64,000 bases of DNA, from positions 1,381,572-1,445,571 of the forward strand of contig ML213508.1 in assembly GCA_004369045.1 (NCBI GenBank). Reading direction: 5' to 3'. This document shows, in pieces, positions 55,460-64,000 of the stretch (position 1 is the first letter of the stretch; every line of letters starts with the position of its first letter). The translations under genes were made by a program, and so were the position numbers. The notes below the pieces were generated by a model. The model did not search any database. It saw only the letters and a program-made list of their open reading frames with translations, and was not told the origin of the DNA. This DNA is from Heliocybe sulcata (taxonomy: Eukaryota; Basidiomycota; Agaricomycetes; Gloeophyllales; Gloeophyllaceae).

Positions 55460-57477
55460 ATGCCGGACTCTTTCTTTGCCACGAAAAAGGCCACGAAACG
55501 CAAGCGGACTACTGCGTCTGATGGGGCAAATTCGCAAAAGCCCAAGAAATTTGCACGGACAGCGAACGGCAAGCCAAAACCCTCCACGAGCGCAGGGAGA
55601 ACGAAACCCACACCCAAACGGAAGCGGGATGAAGAACTCTCCTCTGCCTCCGGGTCGGAGGATAGCGACCTACGGCAATCAGATATTGATGAAGGTAGCG
55701 GCGATGAGCTCTCCAACGAAACCCCCGCGGAAAAACGCCTCCGTCTGGCGAAGCTTTACCTTGACAGCGTGAAGGAAGGCTTGAAGAAGGGAGAGGACGA
55801 ATATGATGCTGCGGATATTGATAAGGAGATTATCTCTGAGAGGTTGAGGCGGGATGTGGTGGAGGAAAGGGGGAAAGTGTGGTTGTTTATCGCGGAGAAG
55901 GTGAGTATATGCTTGTCTCTCGTATGAGGCAGGATTCATCAATTTTTTGTCCAGTTTGATTGGAGCGAGGCACCGAAATGCGTACTTCGTACAAGAGGGC
56001 ATGGACTCGCTGTTACGGCTGCCGTCGCATCATCCGACGCGCAGTCTATGTTCACCGCCGGCAAAGAAGGCTCGATCATCAAGTGGGACCTACGCACCGG
56101 GAAGAAAGTCAAGGTATTCTACAAGGTGGCTAAATCGAAAGGGAAAGGGAAGGAGAAGGCTGGCGAAGGGGAGGTGCAGGGGCACACGGACGAGGTGCTC
56201 GCACTCGCGATGAGTGGGGACGGGCGGTACCTCGTGAGCGGCGGCCGCGATAGACGAGTGGTGGTCTGGGATGCGCAGAAGGGAGAATGGGTGCGGAGCT
56301 TTGGCGGGCACAAGGATGCCATTTCCGTGCGTCTCCCCCTCCTTCCTAGTAATCGCTACTAATCTGCCCGTAGGGCCTTGCATTCCGCCACAATAGCCTG
56401 CAACTCTACACCGCATCCCTCGACCGCACCGTCAAGCTCTTCGATCTCTCCGTTATGGGGTACGTCGAAACGTTGTTCGGGCACCAGGATAGTATATTGG
56501 GCGTGGATACCTTGAGGGGGGAGACAGCGGTGAGCGTGGGAGGGAGGGATCGGACTGTGCGGTTTTGGAAGGTGGTGGATCAGACGCAGTTGGTCTTTAG
56601 GGGTGGGGGACGCAGTCGAGTGAGGGAGGTGCTGGAGGGAGGGGCGCTTGAGGGGATAGAGGGAGAGGATGGGGAGAAGGAAAAGGAGAATCAGGAAAAG
56701 AGGAAGGAGGAGAGGTATGTGGAGGGGAGCATGGAATGTGTGTCGATGATAGATGAGAGCACATTCGTTAGTGGCGGGGATAGCGGGTGAGTGCGATTCT
56801 ATCCCGCTTTTGTGTCTTTATTCTCTGCTTTCTTAAATCACTTACGCTCTCCCCTCACGCATCGCAGATCTATATGCCTATGGACGATCCAGAAGAAAAA
56901 GCCGATATTCACACAGGCGCTCGCTCATGGGCTACACGAAACAAATTCGGAGACGGAGGGGGTGATTAGGACACCGCGGTGGGTGACGGCTATCGCGGCG
57001 CTCAGGTACTCGGATGTTTTTGCGTCAGGTGCTTCTTTTTTTCCTTGCCATGCCGTTGTTGCAGTGCTAATCTCAATTCGCTTCTTTTGCGATGGTGCAG
57101 GTTCTTGGGAAGGCAGCATTCGAATATGGAAGCTCGACGAGCGGATACGGTCGTTCGAGCTCGTGGGGAGAGTGAATGTGGCAGGGATTGTGAACTCGTT
57201 GCAGTGCATAATGCCGAGCGGCGGGACTGAGGGCTTGGAATGGGCGAAACAATTTGAGCCGGACGGGGTGAACGGGCATGTTAACGGCGTGAACGGGGCC
57301 AGGAAGGGGAATGGAGTGAAGAGTGATGTGGGGAGCGTGCTGCTGGTGGCGGGTGTGGGGCAGGAGATGAAGTTTGGGCGGTGGATGCGGTTGAGGAATC
57401 AGGGGAAGGATGGGGAAGGGGAGGGTGCGGTCAATTGTGCGATGGTGTGGGCGTTGCATCCCCGGACTAGGACATGA
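55460..57477 (+). CDS. RRP9: U3 snoRNP WD40 protein Rrp9 (U3-55K)
   Basis: Nucleolar WD40 protein that binds U3 snoRNA box B/C and is needed for 18S rRNA processing. The basic N-terminus (MPDSFFATKKATKRKRTTAS) is followed by the conserved helical stretch TPAEKRLRLAKLYLDSVK and SERLRRDVVEERGKVWLFIAEK. The WD repeats include AGKEGSIIKWDLRTGKKVKV, GHTDEVLALAMSGDGRYLVS, GGRDRRVVVWDAQKGEWV, LYTASLDRTVKLFDLSVMGYV, GHQDSILGVDTLRGETAVS, GGRDRTVRFWKVVD, ICLWTIQKKKPIFTQALAHG and GSWEGSIRIWKLDERIRSFE. The final blade ends MVWALHPRTRT-stop. Charged inserts lie between blades. Five exons with short introns. It lies in the palindrome spacer, 272 bp before the Hikeshi start. Confidence 0.92.
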
Positions 57478-57748
57478 TTGGCACTTCAATTAGTCTCTTG
57501 ACACCATCTGATCATGCTCTGCTTGCCCGAGTATATCAACCGCGGCCTATGCCTTTCGTGCAAGTCTCATGAAAAGTGACTAGAGCCGTTGGGAGTGGAT
57601 AATGCCGGAATGTTCTCGCTTCACCGCGAGCCAAACAGAAACTCTAACCACATTCAATACCGCAACCATGAGCACAAAGGCACCGCTCCGAGTATCTCCT
57701 TCCCGCACCTATCACTGTTGCTATCTCTATCCTTAGTCTACTACCAGG

Positions 57749-58497
57749 ATGTTCGGGTGCTGCGTCGCTGGCCGTCTCCTCCAAACGAATTTACAGCAGA
57801 TCGATGAGACGCATGCTGCGTTCGAATTACCGAACGCCGCGAGCATAAATCATGTCTGTGTCTTTCTCTTGGGAACTGGTGCGTCTTCTCCATAACGAGG
57901 AGGGGAACTGATTGAAACGGGATGAGTGCAGTACCTTTCCCGGACGGCTATGGAGCGAGCGTGCATTTCTTTTGGCCGGGACGGGGGTTCCAGCTGTTAG
58001 GGATGTGAGTACCTCTTGTCTTGGTTCAACGAGAGAAAGGATTGATGATGGGTTGCAGGTTATCGAACGAAAAGCCCTCAGCGATCTTTCGCCTCCGCGG
58101 CAGCTTCAGCGCCCAGAACACATCCTCCGCCGCCCACTCTGCCTTCTCCTCGGGCACCAACACGCCCACTGTTACCATCGACCCCTCCCAGCCTTCCCAG
58201 GACGTCACCGCCATCCTCGGTCTGGCTATCGAGCCTCTCCCGACCATAGCAGCTCAGATAGCGCAGCTCCCCTCGGCTGTACAGAAGTCTCAGCAACAAC
58301 CGCAAGGCCTGGGCGATCCGACGGTGCTCGCGGAGAAGGTGGTAAAGCACTTGTTCAACTATGTGAGTGGGTTTGTGGGCGGGAGCGGGGTTACGCCCGA
58401 TAGTGCGGTCCCGATGGGGATGATTGCGAGGTGGTATGAGAGTTTTGTGGGGAAGGTGCGGGCGGGGGGTGTTGGGTTCTTGGAGAATGTTGAGTAG
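57749..58497 (+). CDS. OPI10: Hikeshi/OPI10 family Hsp70 nuclear import protein
   Basis: Homologue of human Hikeshi, a carrier for Hsp70 import into the nucleus under heat stress; yeast Opi10 is linked to phospholipid regulation. Exons 57749-57878, 57932-58004 and 58059-58497 sum to 642 nt (213 residues). Motifs: [67 protein letters not shown], then a hydrophobic linker ([19 protein letters not shown]) and the C-terminal domain [34 protein letters not shown]. Complete and intact. The palindrome's inner breakpoint falls in its second intron (58005-58058), so its last exon was copied into the left arm. Confidence 0.9.
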
Positions 58498-58649
58498 CGA
58501 GGAGAGAGAGGGAACTTGAAGGACTAATCAAATGTATTGTATCCGGTGCGCCCCTCATAAGGCCCGTTATGTCTCGTCTGACCGAATGGGCTCTAGTATC
58601 TCTCTTTGCATTCTACGGATTGCATGTATTATACATCGTTGTATAATGA

Positions 58650-59785
58650 ACTCCTTTTACGACCCTCCGTCCCTGTCCGTCTGCTATTAATCCATTGCCA
58701 TTCGGGAGGTTTTCCACCTACGCAGATTTCGTTCTCACTCCGTCTGAGCTCAACATTAGCTTCCGCTATGCCCGGGAAATCCAGGCTGCCACTAAGGCCC
58801 CGGGATGCAGGCATACAAACGCCATTCTCACTGGCCGTCAGAGCGACCTTCGTACGCACTTGATTATCGACGGGGAGTCGAAGGCTGACTCTGATTTCGG
58901 TCATTGGTAAGAGTGCAGGTCTATTTCTTGGCTCTTATTCAGCGTATATTTCACAGATGAGCGACGCCGGGTAAGTATTTGCGTACGCGGCGGTGTGATA
59001 ACAACCATGTCACATTGAACAGGTCCGTCAAGAGTTTTAACGCGGTCATAGCCTGAACTTCAGCGTACGGGAGGTCAATGAAGCGGTTGTTTCCTTCCAG
59101 GAGAATCGGAGGACTTTGGCTGGTTTCCCGTCCTCGATGTCAGCTACAGGTCCAAACGATCCTACGTGCGAGACACCTCCGGGCGTGTTCCGCACGTACG
59201 ATCGTTTGGATCGGGACTGCGAAGCATGTATCGCTGGTATGTTCTTTTTTTAGTATGTGCGTCCTCGCGAGGTAGTATTGAGACTGGCGACGTCGTGGTT
59301 CTGTCTCCCTGCATTTTACATGTTCAGATATGATACTCATCCTCATGTCTCTGGAGCACATGAACGAGACTTCCTCTCGTTCCTCTGCTCCAGAGACGCA
59401 AGGGTTAGTATTGGGACTGGAAGCCTCGCCCTTCGGGACTTTCAGTCACGATCCTAATGTTGACGCGTTCCCGAGACCTCCCCCTCATCACTGGCTGTCT
59501 CACTCAATGGCACCTTGCAGTCTCACCCAGCTTCTGTCATCCAGATCGCATATGAACGCGTCCTCGTCCTCGAGGAGATGCAACGGCGCGTCCTTCGCTC
59601 TCTTCACTCGGCCCCAAGAGCCCGCTCCTCTTCGGTCGGCCCCAAGAGCCCTGCGCCCTTGTGTCCGCTTTGTCAAGCTCGCTTCGGCATACGCTCGGAC
59701 ACACTTCCATACCTGGTCTTACTCTTGGATCGACTGCTACCCTCCTCGGCAACTCGAGTCAAGAACAATACTACACCTTGGGATA
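58650..59785 (+). pseudogene. unrecognised gene remnant upstream of kinase, right copy
   Basis: Same three exon-like pieces as in the left arm. Piece a (58650-58910) again has no in-frame ATG. Piece c has one C fewer in the run near 59483 (five against six), which shifts the frame relative to the left copy after FPRPPP. Because of this and other small indels, a downstream frame (VIQIAYERVLVLEEMQRRVL...) stays open through to the kinase start and is in frame with MRFTNVFKK. No product is proposed. Confidence 0.35.
59151..59210. repeat. 20-bp stem, 20-nt loop hairpin (right copy)
   Basis: Arms at 59151-59170 and 59191-59210, one mismatch, mirror image of the left-arm hairpin. The loop sequence differs slightly from the left copy while the stem is kept. 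Confidence 0.7.
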
Positions 59786-59841
59786 CCCACAGTACAAGAT
59801 CGCTATACCCATATACCACTCTCCACGACCCCTCACGCAAG

Positions 59842-62116
59842 ATGAGGTTCACGAACGTCTTCAAGAAGATGGTGCCGGCCTCCCGCGAGGTCAAGGTGAG
59901 TATTCCTCCGATAGCTTCTGGTAGGAACACGGTCGCTGACATGAGTCGTGATCTATTAGCAGGTCATCCCTGCCGCCTCGGACGAGAAGGAGGTCGCTGT
60001 CGTGAGTCAATCCTATCTTACACTATACTTCATGATGCTTATTGTACGTAGGTGAAGAGCACCCCGATTCCCACTTCAATCGCGATCCCTCATGTCGAAA
60101 CTGAGATGCTCGAGCTTCTCTACAATGCCTACGTGAAGCCGGAAGTTCTGAGTGTTCGCTCGGATTTGCGTTTGAAAGTGCAGATGGATGTGAGACAGTT
60201 GTCTACTGAGGTACGCCTGCTCCCCATCCCATCTGCTTTGGCGGCTGACAAGTAGTTGCGGGCAGATCAAGAAGCGGAATGAACGGTCGATGTCGATCAT
60301 CAGCACGCCGAAGCGCGCCTCGAGCGCGACCAAGAAGGCTCCCTCGGTTCGGTCCTTCATCGTCAGGCCGGCCAAGCGTGGCGCTCTGCGTGTTGTGAAT
60401 GGTAGCGTGATTTCCTCTATTAAAAGTGTACGTCTCTCTCCCACCTCCAGCGCTCGAACCTCACCTGACCTCCTCGGCAGAAAAAGGCCACTACGATTTA
60501 CTCCCTCTCCTCCTTCTCCAGCATCGGCAACACCACGAAGGCCACGAACGCCAACCTCTCCGACACCACCCTCATCCCTGCCAGCCACCAGCCGCTCGAC
60601 CTGCGCAAATCGCACCACTTCGTCCAGAAGCTGGGTCAAGGCGCATTCGGCGTTGTCTACCTCATCCAGAACAGCACCACCCTTCGCTTCTCCGCCCTCA
60701 AAGTCGTGGTGAAGACGTACAATAACAAGGAGGACGGCGAAGCGATGCAGAGGATGGTGATGAACGAGACGAGGGCGATGAGGAAAGCGCAGGGATGTAG
60801 GTTTATTGTCGGGCTGGAGGCCAGCGGGCATGATGATTTTGGCTACCAGATGGTGACCGTGAGTGATGCTGTGTCTTGCTGTCGGGTTGTGGTGCTGATG
60901 ATGACCGATAGACCTACTGTCCCGGCGGTGATATGGGACGAGAACTGGAGAGACTCGGGTGCTTCTGTGAATCGCGGGTCAGGTTCTATTTGTCCCAGAT
61001 GGTACGCGGTTTCCTTTCATCTATGAGCACTCGCCAGCAACTCATCCGCTTGCGCGTAGATCCTGGCTGTGGAGCACCTCCACAAGCAGAAGATCGTCCA
61101 CCGGGACATCAAGCCCGGCAACATCCTGCTGGACGCGCGGGGCAACGCCGTCCTTGCCGACCTCGGGCTCAGCCACGTCTTCGACGACGCCCCGAAGGCC
61201 AAGCCCACGACCGACGCGACGTGGAACCCTGCGCTGCAGCACGCGTTGGAGGAGATCGACAGGAACTTCGACGACCCGGAGCGGTACACGCTCTACCAGA
61301 GCTGCGGGACGGAGGGGTTCATGGCCCCGGAGATCCTGACGGGTGCGGGGTATTCGTTTGGCGTGGATATCTGGGCGCTCGGTGTGACTGCGTTCGAGAT
61401 GCGCTGCGGTAGAGTGAGTCATATTTTTTTCGAACACATTGTGCATGTGCTGACGCGGTTGCTGTAGTTGCCCTGGTCCGGCGTGCGGGACGGCAAGAGG
61501 GACAGGATGTTGATGCTGAACCAGTGCTTGAGAGACCCGCTTGTATTCGACGCTCGGGATGAAGTGTCCCTCAAGCTGCAGAGTGTCATCAAGGGTGTAA
61601 GTGATCGCGACATACCTCCATATGATCTGGCGCTAACCAGCATATGCAGATGTTGGAGAAAGACCCGTTCGACCGGGTGGAGATCCGTGAGTTGAAGAAG
61701 AAGCCGTTCTTCCGCAACACGTGAGCTGTTCCTTTATCCCTCACTGCTGGCTGGTGGCTAACTGGATGTCTGACAGTAAATGGAAGAGGCTCGCTGACGG
61801 CAAAGTCAAGCCGTACTACATTCCCCCTCAGTGCCTCGCCACGCCGCACAACCACTACCCCGCCCTCCTCCCGCTCGGCGACGCATACGCCGCCGACGAG
61901 GACCCTCTCCCCGAGCTCACGTACCGCTCGCCGCTCCTGAATGAAGGCGCTCCCGGCAACTGCCCCGCCGCGCCCGGCGTTTTCGCGAAGCTTGTAAGCA
62001 AAATGACGAAGCCCAAGGCTCCCCGCGTGCAGTGGCAGATGGTGGCGCCAAAGTCCCCGGCTGAAGATGAGAAGATAGGCGTTCAGGCAAAGTCCTTTAT
62101 GTGGTCTTCCTGGTAA
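59842..62116 (+). CDS. Ser/Thr protein kinase, right copy
   Basis: Twin of the minus-strand kinase at 47066-49340: same 2275-bp span, same exon borders, and apparently the same protein throughout (GQGAFGVVY loop, ALKVVVK, HRDIKPGN, ADLGLSH, MAPEIL, terminal FMWSSW). Only silent differences near the 3' end were seen, for example CCGGGGACTTTGG against CCGGCGACTTCGG on the antisense strand. The intact Hikeshi gene beside it suggests this is the original locus. All catalytic residues are present, so both copies should be active if expressed. Confidence 0.88.
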
Positions 62117-62648
62117 TTCGACTTCCTTGCTCATCCGACGCGCTTCCCCCCTTCACCGACCCCGATTCGATTCGTATCTGCATGGATTTGTTTTGTGATT
62201 GAAAGCAGAAGTTTGTACAGTTGTCGATGGGACATCGGCTCTCTTTATAATAGCAGTTAGTCAGGGTAATTGTTTCTCTAGGGCTATTGGAAGTGAATGG
62301 GATATACATGGGTTACGCGTATCTGTTGCAGAATGACATGGTTACACAAGAATCTTAGAAGTGCTTCGAAAAATTTGGAAATGATAGAGTGTTGAGAGAG
62401 AGGATTCAGGATCAATTGGTTCTGAGCCATGGTCAATTTATGGAAATCAATTAAGAGTGTCCCTCAGCAATTCGTAGCGACGGTGCCCGGCACAACCGCC
62501 GTACAGTATTCAATGCATTCCTGTAAAGCGCGAAGTGGATGCTCACATCAACAACATATCGCGTTGGGCTCTATGGCGATGGAGGATCCCCCCCAACCCA
62601 TTGTTACACAGACACATAAACGAGCGCACTGACACAAGAGTCGCGGGA
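62117..62648. other. intergenic region, convergent gene ends
   Basis: Contains the outer end of the right arm (to ~62493). Nothing coding was seen. Confidence 0.35.
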
Positions 62649-63855
62649 CTATAGCCAAAGGAAACGCGGCCGAGTTAGCAGACGCTCTGACATCCAGTTA
62701 TCGTGCTCGGGCGTGATCTGCTCCCCCGGCATAGCGCTCCCGGGGCGATCGATTCCCCTCCGGCTCATAGTGTACGGGTAGCGCGCCTTTGGAGTCGCCC
62801 CCGCCCAGTCCCAGTCAACAAGAAGGACGTCTCGCTCGCCTTCGGTGTTACGGACTAGCACGTTCGCGTCGCGCACATCGCCGTGCACGAATCCGCGCTC
62901 GTGCAGGAGAGCCAATTTCTCTTGCACAGCCTCTTGTGCCCATCCCAGCACCGGCACCCACTTGTGCCTGACTATATCCCCGTTCTCCTTCAGGTCCCAG
63001 AGGGAGGTGTACGCTGACGAGCGGTCGTCCATGACAGCCATGTACCAGCCGTAGACATCGTTAACGGCGTGCAGTTCAGGCGCTAAACCGATGGCGTGAG
63101 CAGCGCGATGGGCCTCCTCCGAGTAGCGTACGCTGAACTTGACGTACAGCCGCTTCCCTGCAGAGTCTGGGCCGACGAGGTGTGCTCGGAAGGCGCGAGA
63201 GTCCTCGATGGCCTCGTCGTATTCAAAGTGATGTCGATGCCCACTCGCATCGTCATAAAAGTCGCGGAAAGGGAAACTAAAACGGGCCCACGGGAAGGCA
63301 GAGTCGGGCAGGTTTCCCGAAGGTCATGGAGGGCCACACGCAGAGCAGAGAGCACGCGCGAGCCACGCTCGGCCTCTTCGGTGTTCGTGGAGTGCATGTG
63401 CAGCGGGACGCATGCGAGGTGCTCCGCAATGGGCTGGTCTGTATAGGCTACGGCGGCCACAGCGAGGTATGGTCCTTGACACATGCTCAGCGCTCAGCAA
63501 CATTCCCATACGAGACGAGGCGATGCCTACCGAAGTGGAGCAGGAGGATGGCGGGAAAACTCACCTTTGCTAGGATAGCAGGATCGGTCTGCGTTTGTGT
63601 AAACTCGAGGAGTTGCTCCAGGTAGCAGTGGATGGCTTCGACAAAGGGGTCCGACCCGCCGAGGCCCATTTCGAGCTTGACCACTTGAATGTAATAAAGC
63701 AAATGGGCTCCAGATAAATACACACGGAGGTCGCCATTATCCTTAAATGCGCCGATACGTCCCGGATACGGTTCCTCTGGCACAATACCCCATTCGTGTA
63801 GGAGTTCCGACAAGGTGTCCTGGCAGTCCCCAACAGCTATGAAGGTCTCGGTCAT
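62649..63855 (-). CDS. kinase-like phosphotransferase protein, possibly incomplete
   Basis: Resembles fungal protein-kinase-like/aminoglycoside-phosphotransferase-like proteins. Exon 1 starts MTETFIAVGDCQDTLSELLH and ends TDPAILAK at a GTGAGT. The middle part reads PYLAVAAVAYTDQPIAEHLA and SRVLSALRVALHDLRE, and after an intron FPFRDFYDDASGHRHHFEYD. Then come LVGPDSAGKRLYVKFSVRYS, EEAHRAAHAIGLAPELHAV, YGWYMAVMDD, the Brenner-type catalytic motif HERGFVHGDVRDANVLV and the metal site LLVDWDWAG. It ends TRPRFLWL-stop. The phase of exon 1 (0) does not fit the best acceptor near 63475 (needs 1), so an extra exon, another splice site or a frameshift is involved. The start could also lie further upstream. 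Confidence 0.6.
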
Positions 63856-64000
63856 CTGTTGACATAAGGACTGGAAGCACCGGATGTCTTGAGTAGATGG
63901 GACGATATGGCTTATGCTGTAACGGAGTTTGCAGAGAGACTCATCCAGAAGGGATGGCGTGTTGTGTGACGGGCCTAAAATAGCTTTGTAAAATACCTGA
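63856..64000. other. window edge
   Basis: Either the promoter of the phosphotransferase-like gene or a further 5' exon. It cannot be decided within the window. Confidence 0.3.

Larger units (their letters stand above)
58032..62493. repeat. right arm of large inverted duplication
   Basis: Reverse complement of 46631-51123. It begins in intron 2 of the Hikeshi gene and ends about 380 bp beyond the kinase stop, at a shared CCCTCAGCAATTCGTAGCG segment. It carries the intact Hikeshi exon 3, the gene remnant, and the kinase. It is probably the parental copy. Confidence 0.93.

Noticed and set aside
46631-62493. Inverted repeat as a transposon with terminal inverted repeats
   Set aside because: Arms carry host genes with introns, no transposase is present, and the inner breakpoint falls in a Hikeshi intron, so a segmental inverted duplication fits better.
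1-64000. tRNA, rRNA or CRISPR features
   Set aside because: No cloverleaf-like A/B box pairs, rRNA segments or spaced direct repeats were recognised by eye; a tRNA scan could still find a short gene.

Overview
The window is nuclear DNA of a filamentous basidiomycete, most likely an Agaricomycete. Genes are split by many 50-60 nt introns with GT-AG (occasionally GC-AG) borders and TGAC/CTAAT-like branch points. The families present (copper-fist factor, divergent FAD2-like desaturases, Hikeshi/OPI10, zuotin, multi-SH3 protein with a ULD-type domain) are fungal. CDS spans below run from start codon to stop codon and include introns. Splice sites were read by eye from frame, consensus borders and family motifs.

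Region by region. (1) 1-9.7 kb is housekeeping metabolism: an adrenodoxin-type ferredoxin (-), an omega-amidase/Nit2 (-) divergent from 3-hydroxy-3-methylglutaryl-CoA lyase (+), and an F-box protein (+). (2) 11-33 kb is rich in lipid enzymes. It holds three different FAD2-type fatty acid desaturases; two of them are divergently paired with alpha/beta-hydrolases across ~430-bp intergenic regions. Also here are the LCB2 subunit of serine palmitoyltransferase, a hotdog thioesterase, a GMC oxidoreductase and an alanine transaminase. Desaturases, acyl-hydrolases, a thioesterase and a flavin oxidase together are what a modified-fatty-acid (possibly polyacetylene or oxylipin) pathway could use. This is inference only. 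(3) 33.6-46.2 kb carries a four-SH3 protein (-), a WRN-type 3'-5' exonuclease (-), a 3.4-kb gene-poor stretch, zuotin (+) and a copper-fist transcription factor (+). (4) 46.6-62.5 kb is a large inverted duplication. Two ~4.5-kb arms each carry the same protein kinase with equal gene length and apparently identical protein. They flank a 6.9-kb spacer with an older kinase paralogue (-), the U3 snoRNP protein Rrp9 (+) and the 5' part of the Hikeshi gene (+). The left arm holds a broken copy of only the last Hikeshi exon, so the left arm is probably the derived copy. (5) The right end holds a phosphotransferase-like gene (-).

The most notable points are the desaturase-centred lipid region, the kinase palindrome, a 6-nt microexon that supplies a catalytic histidine in HMG-CoA lyase, and an SH3 array whose repeats share two phase-1 intron positions. 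No tRNA, rRNA, CRISPR array or intact transposon was recognised.
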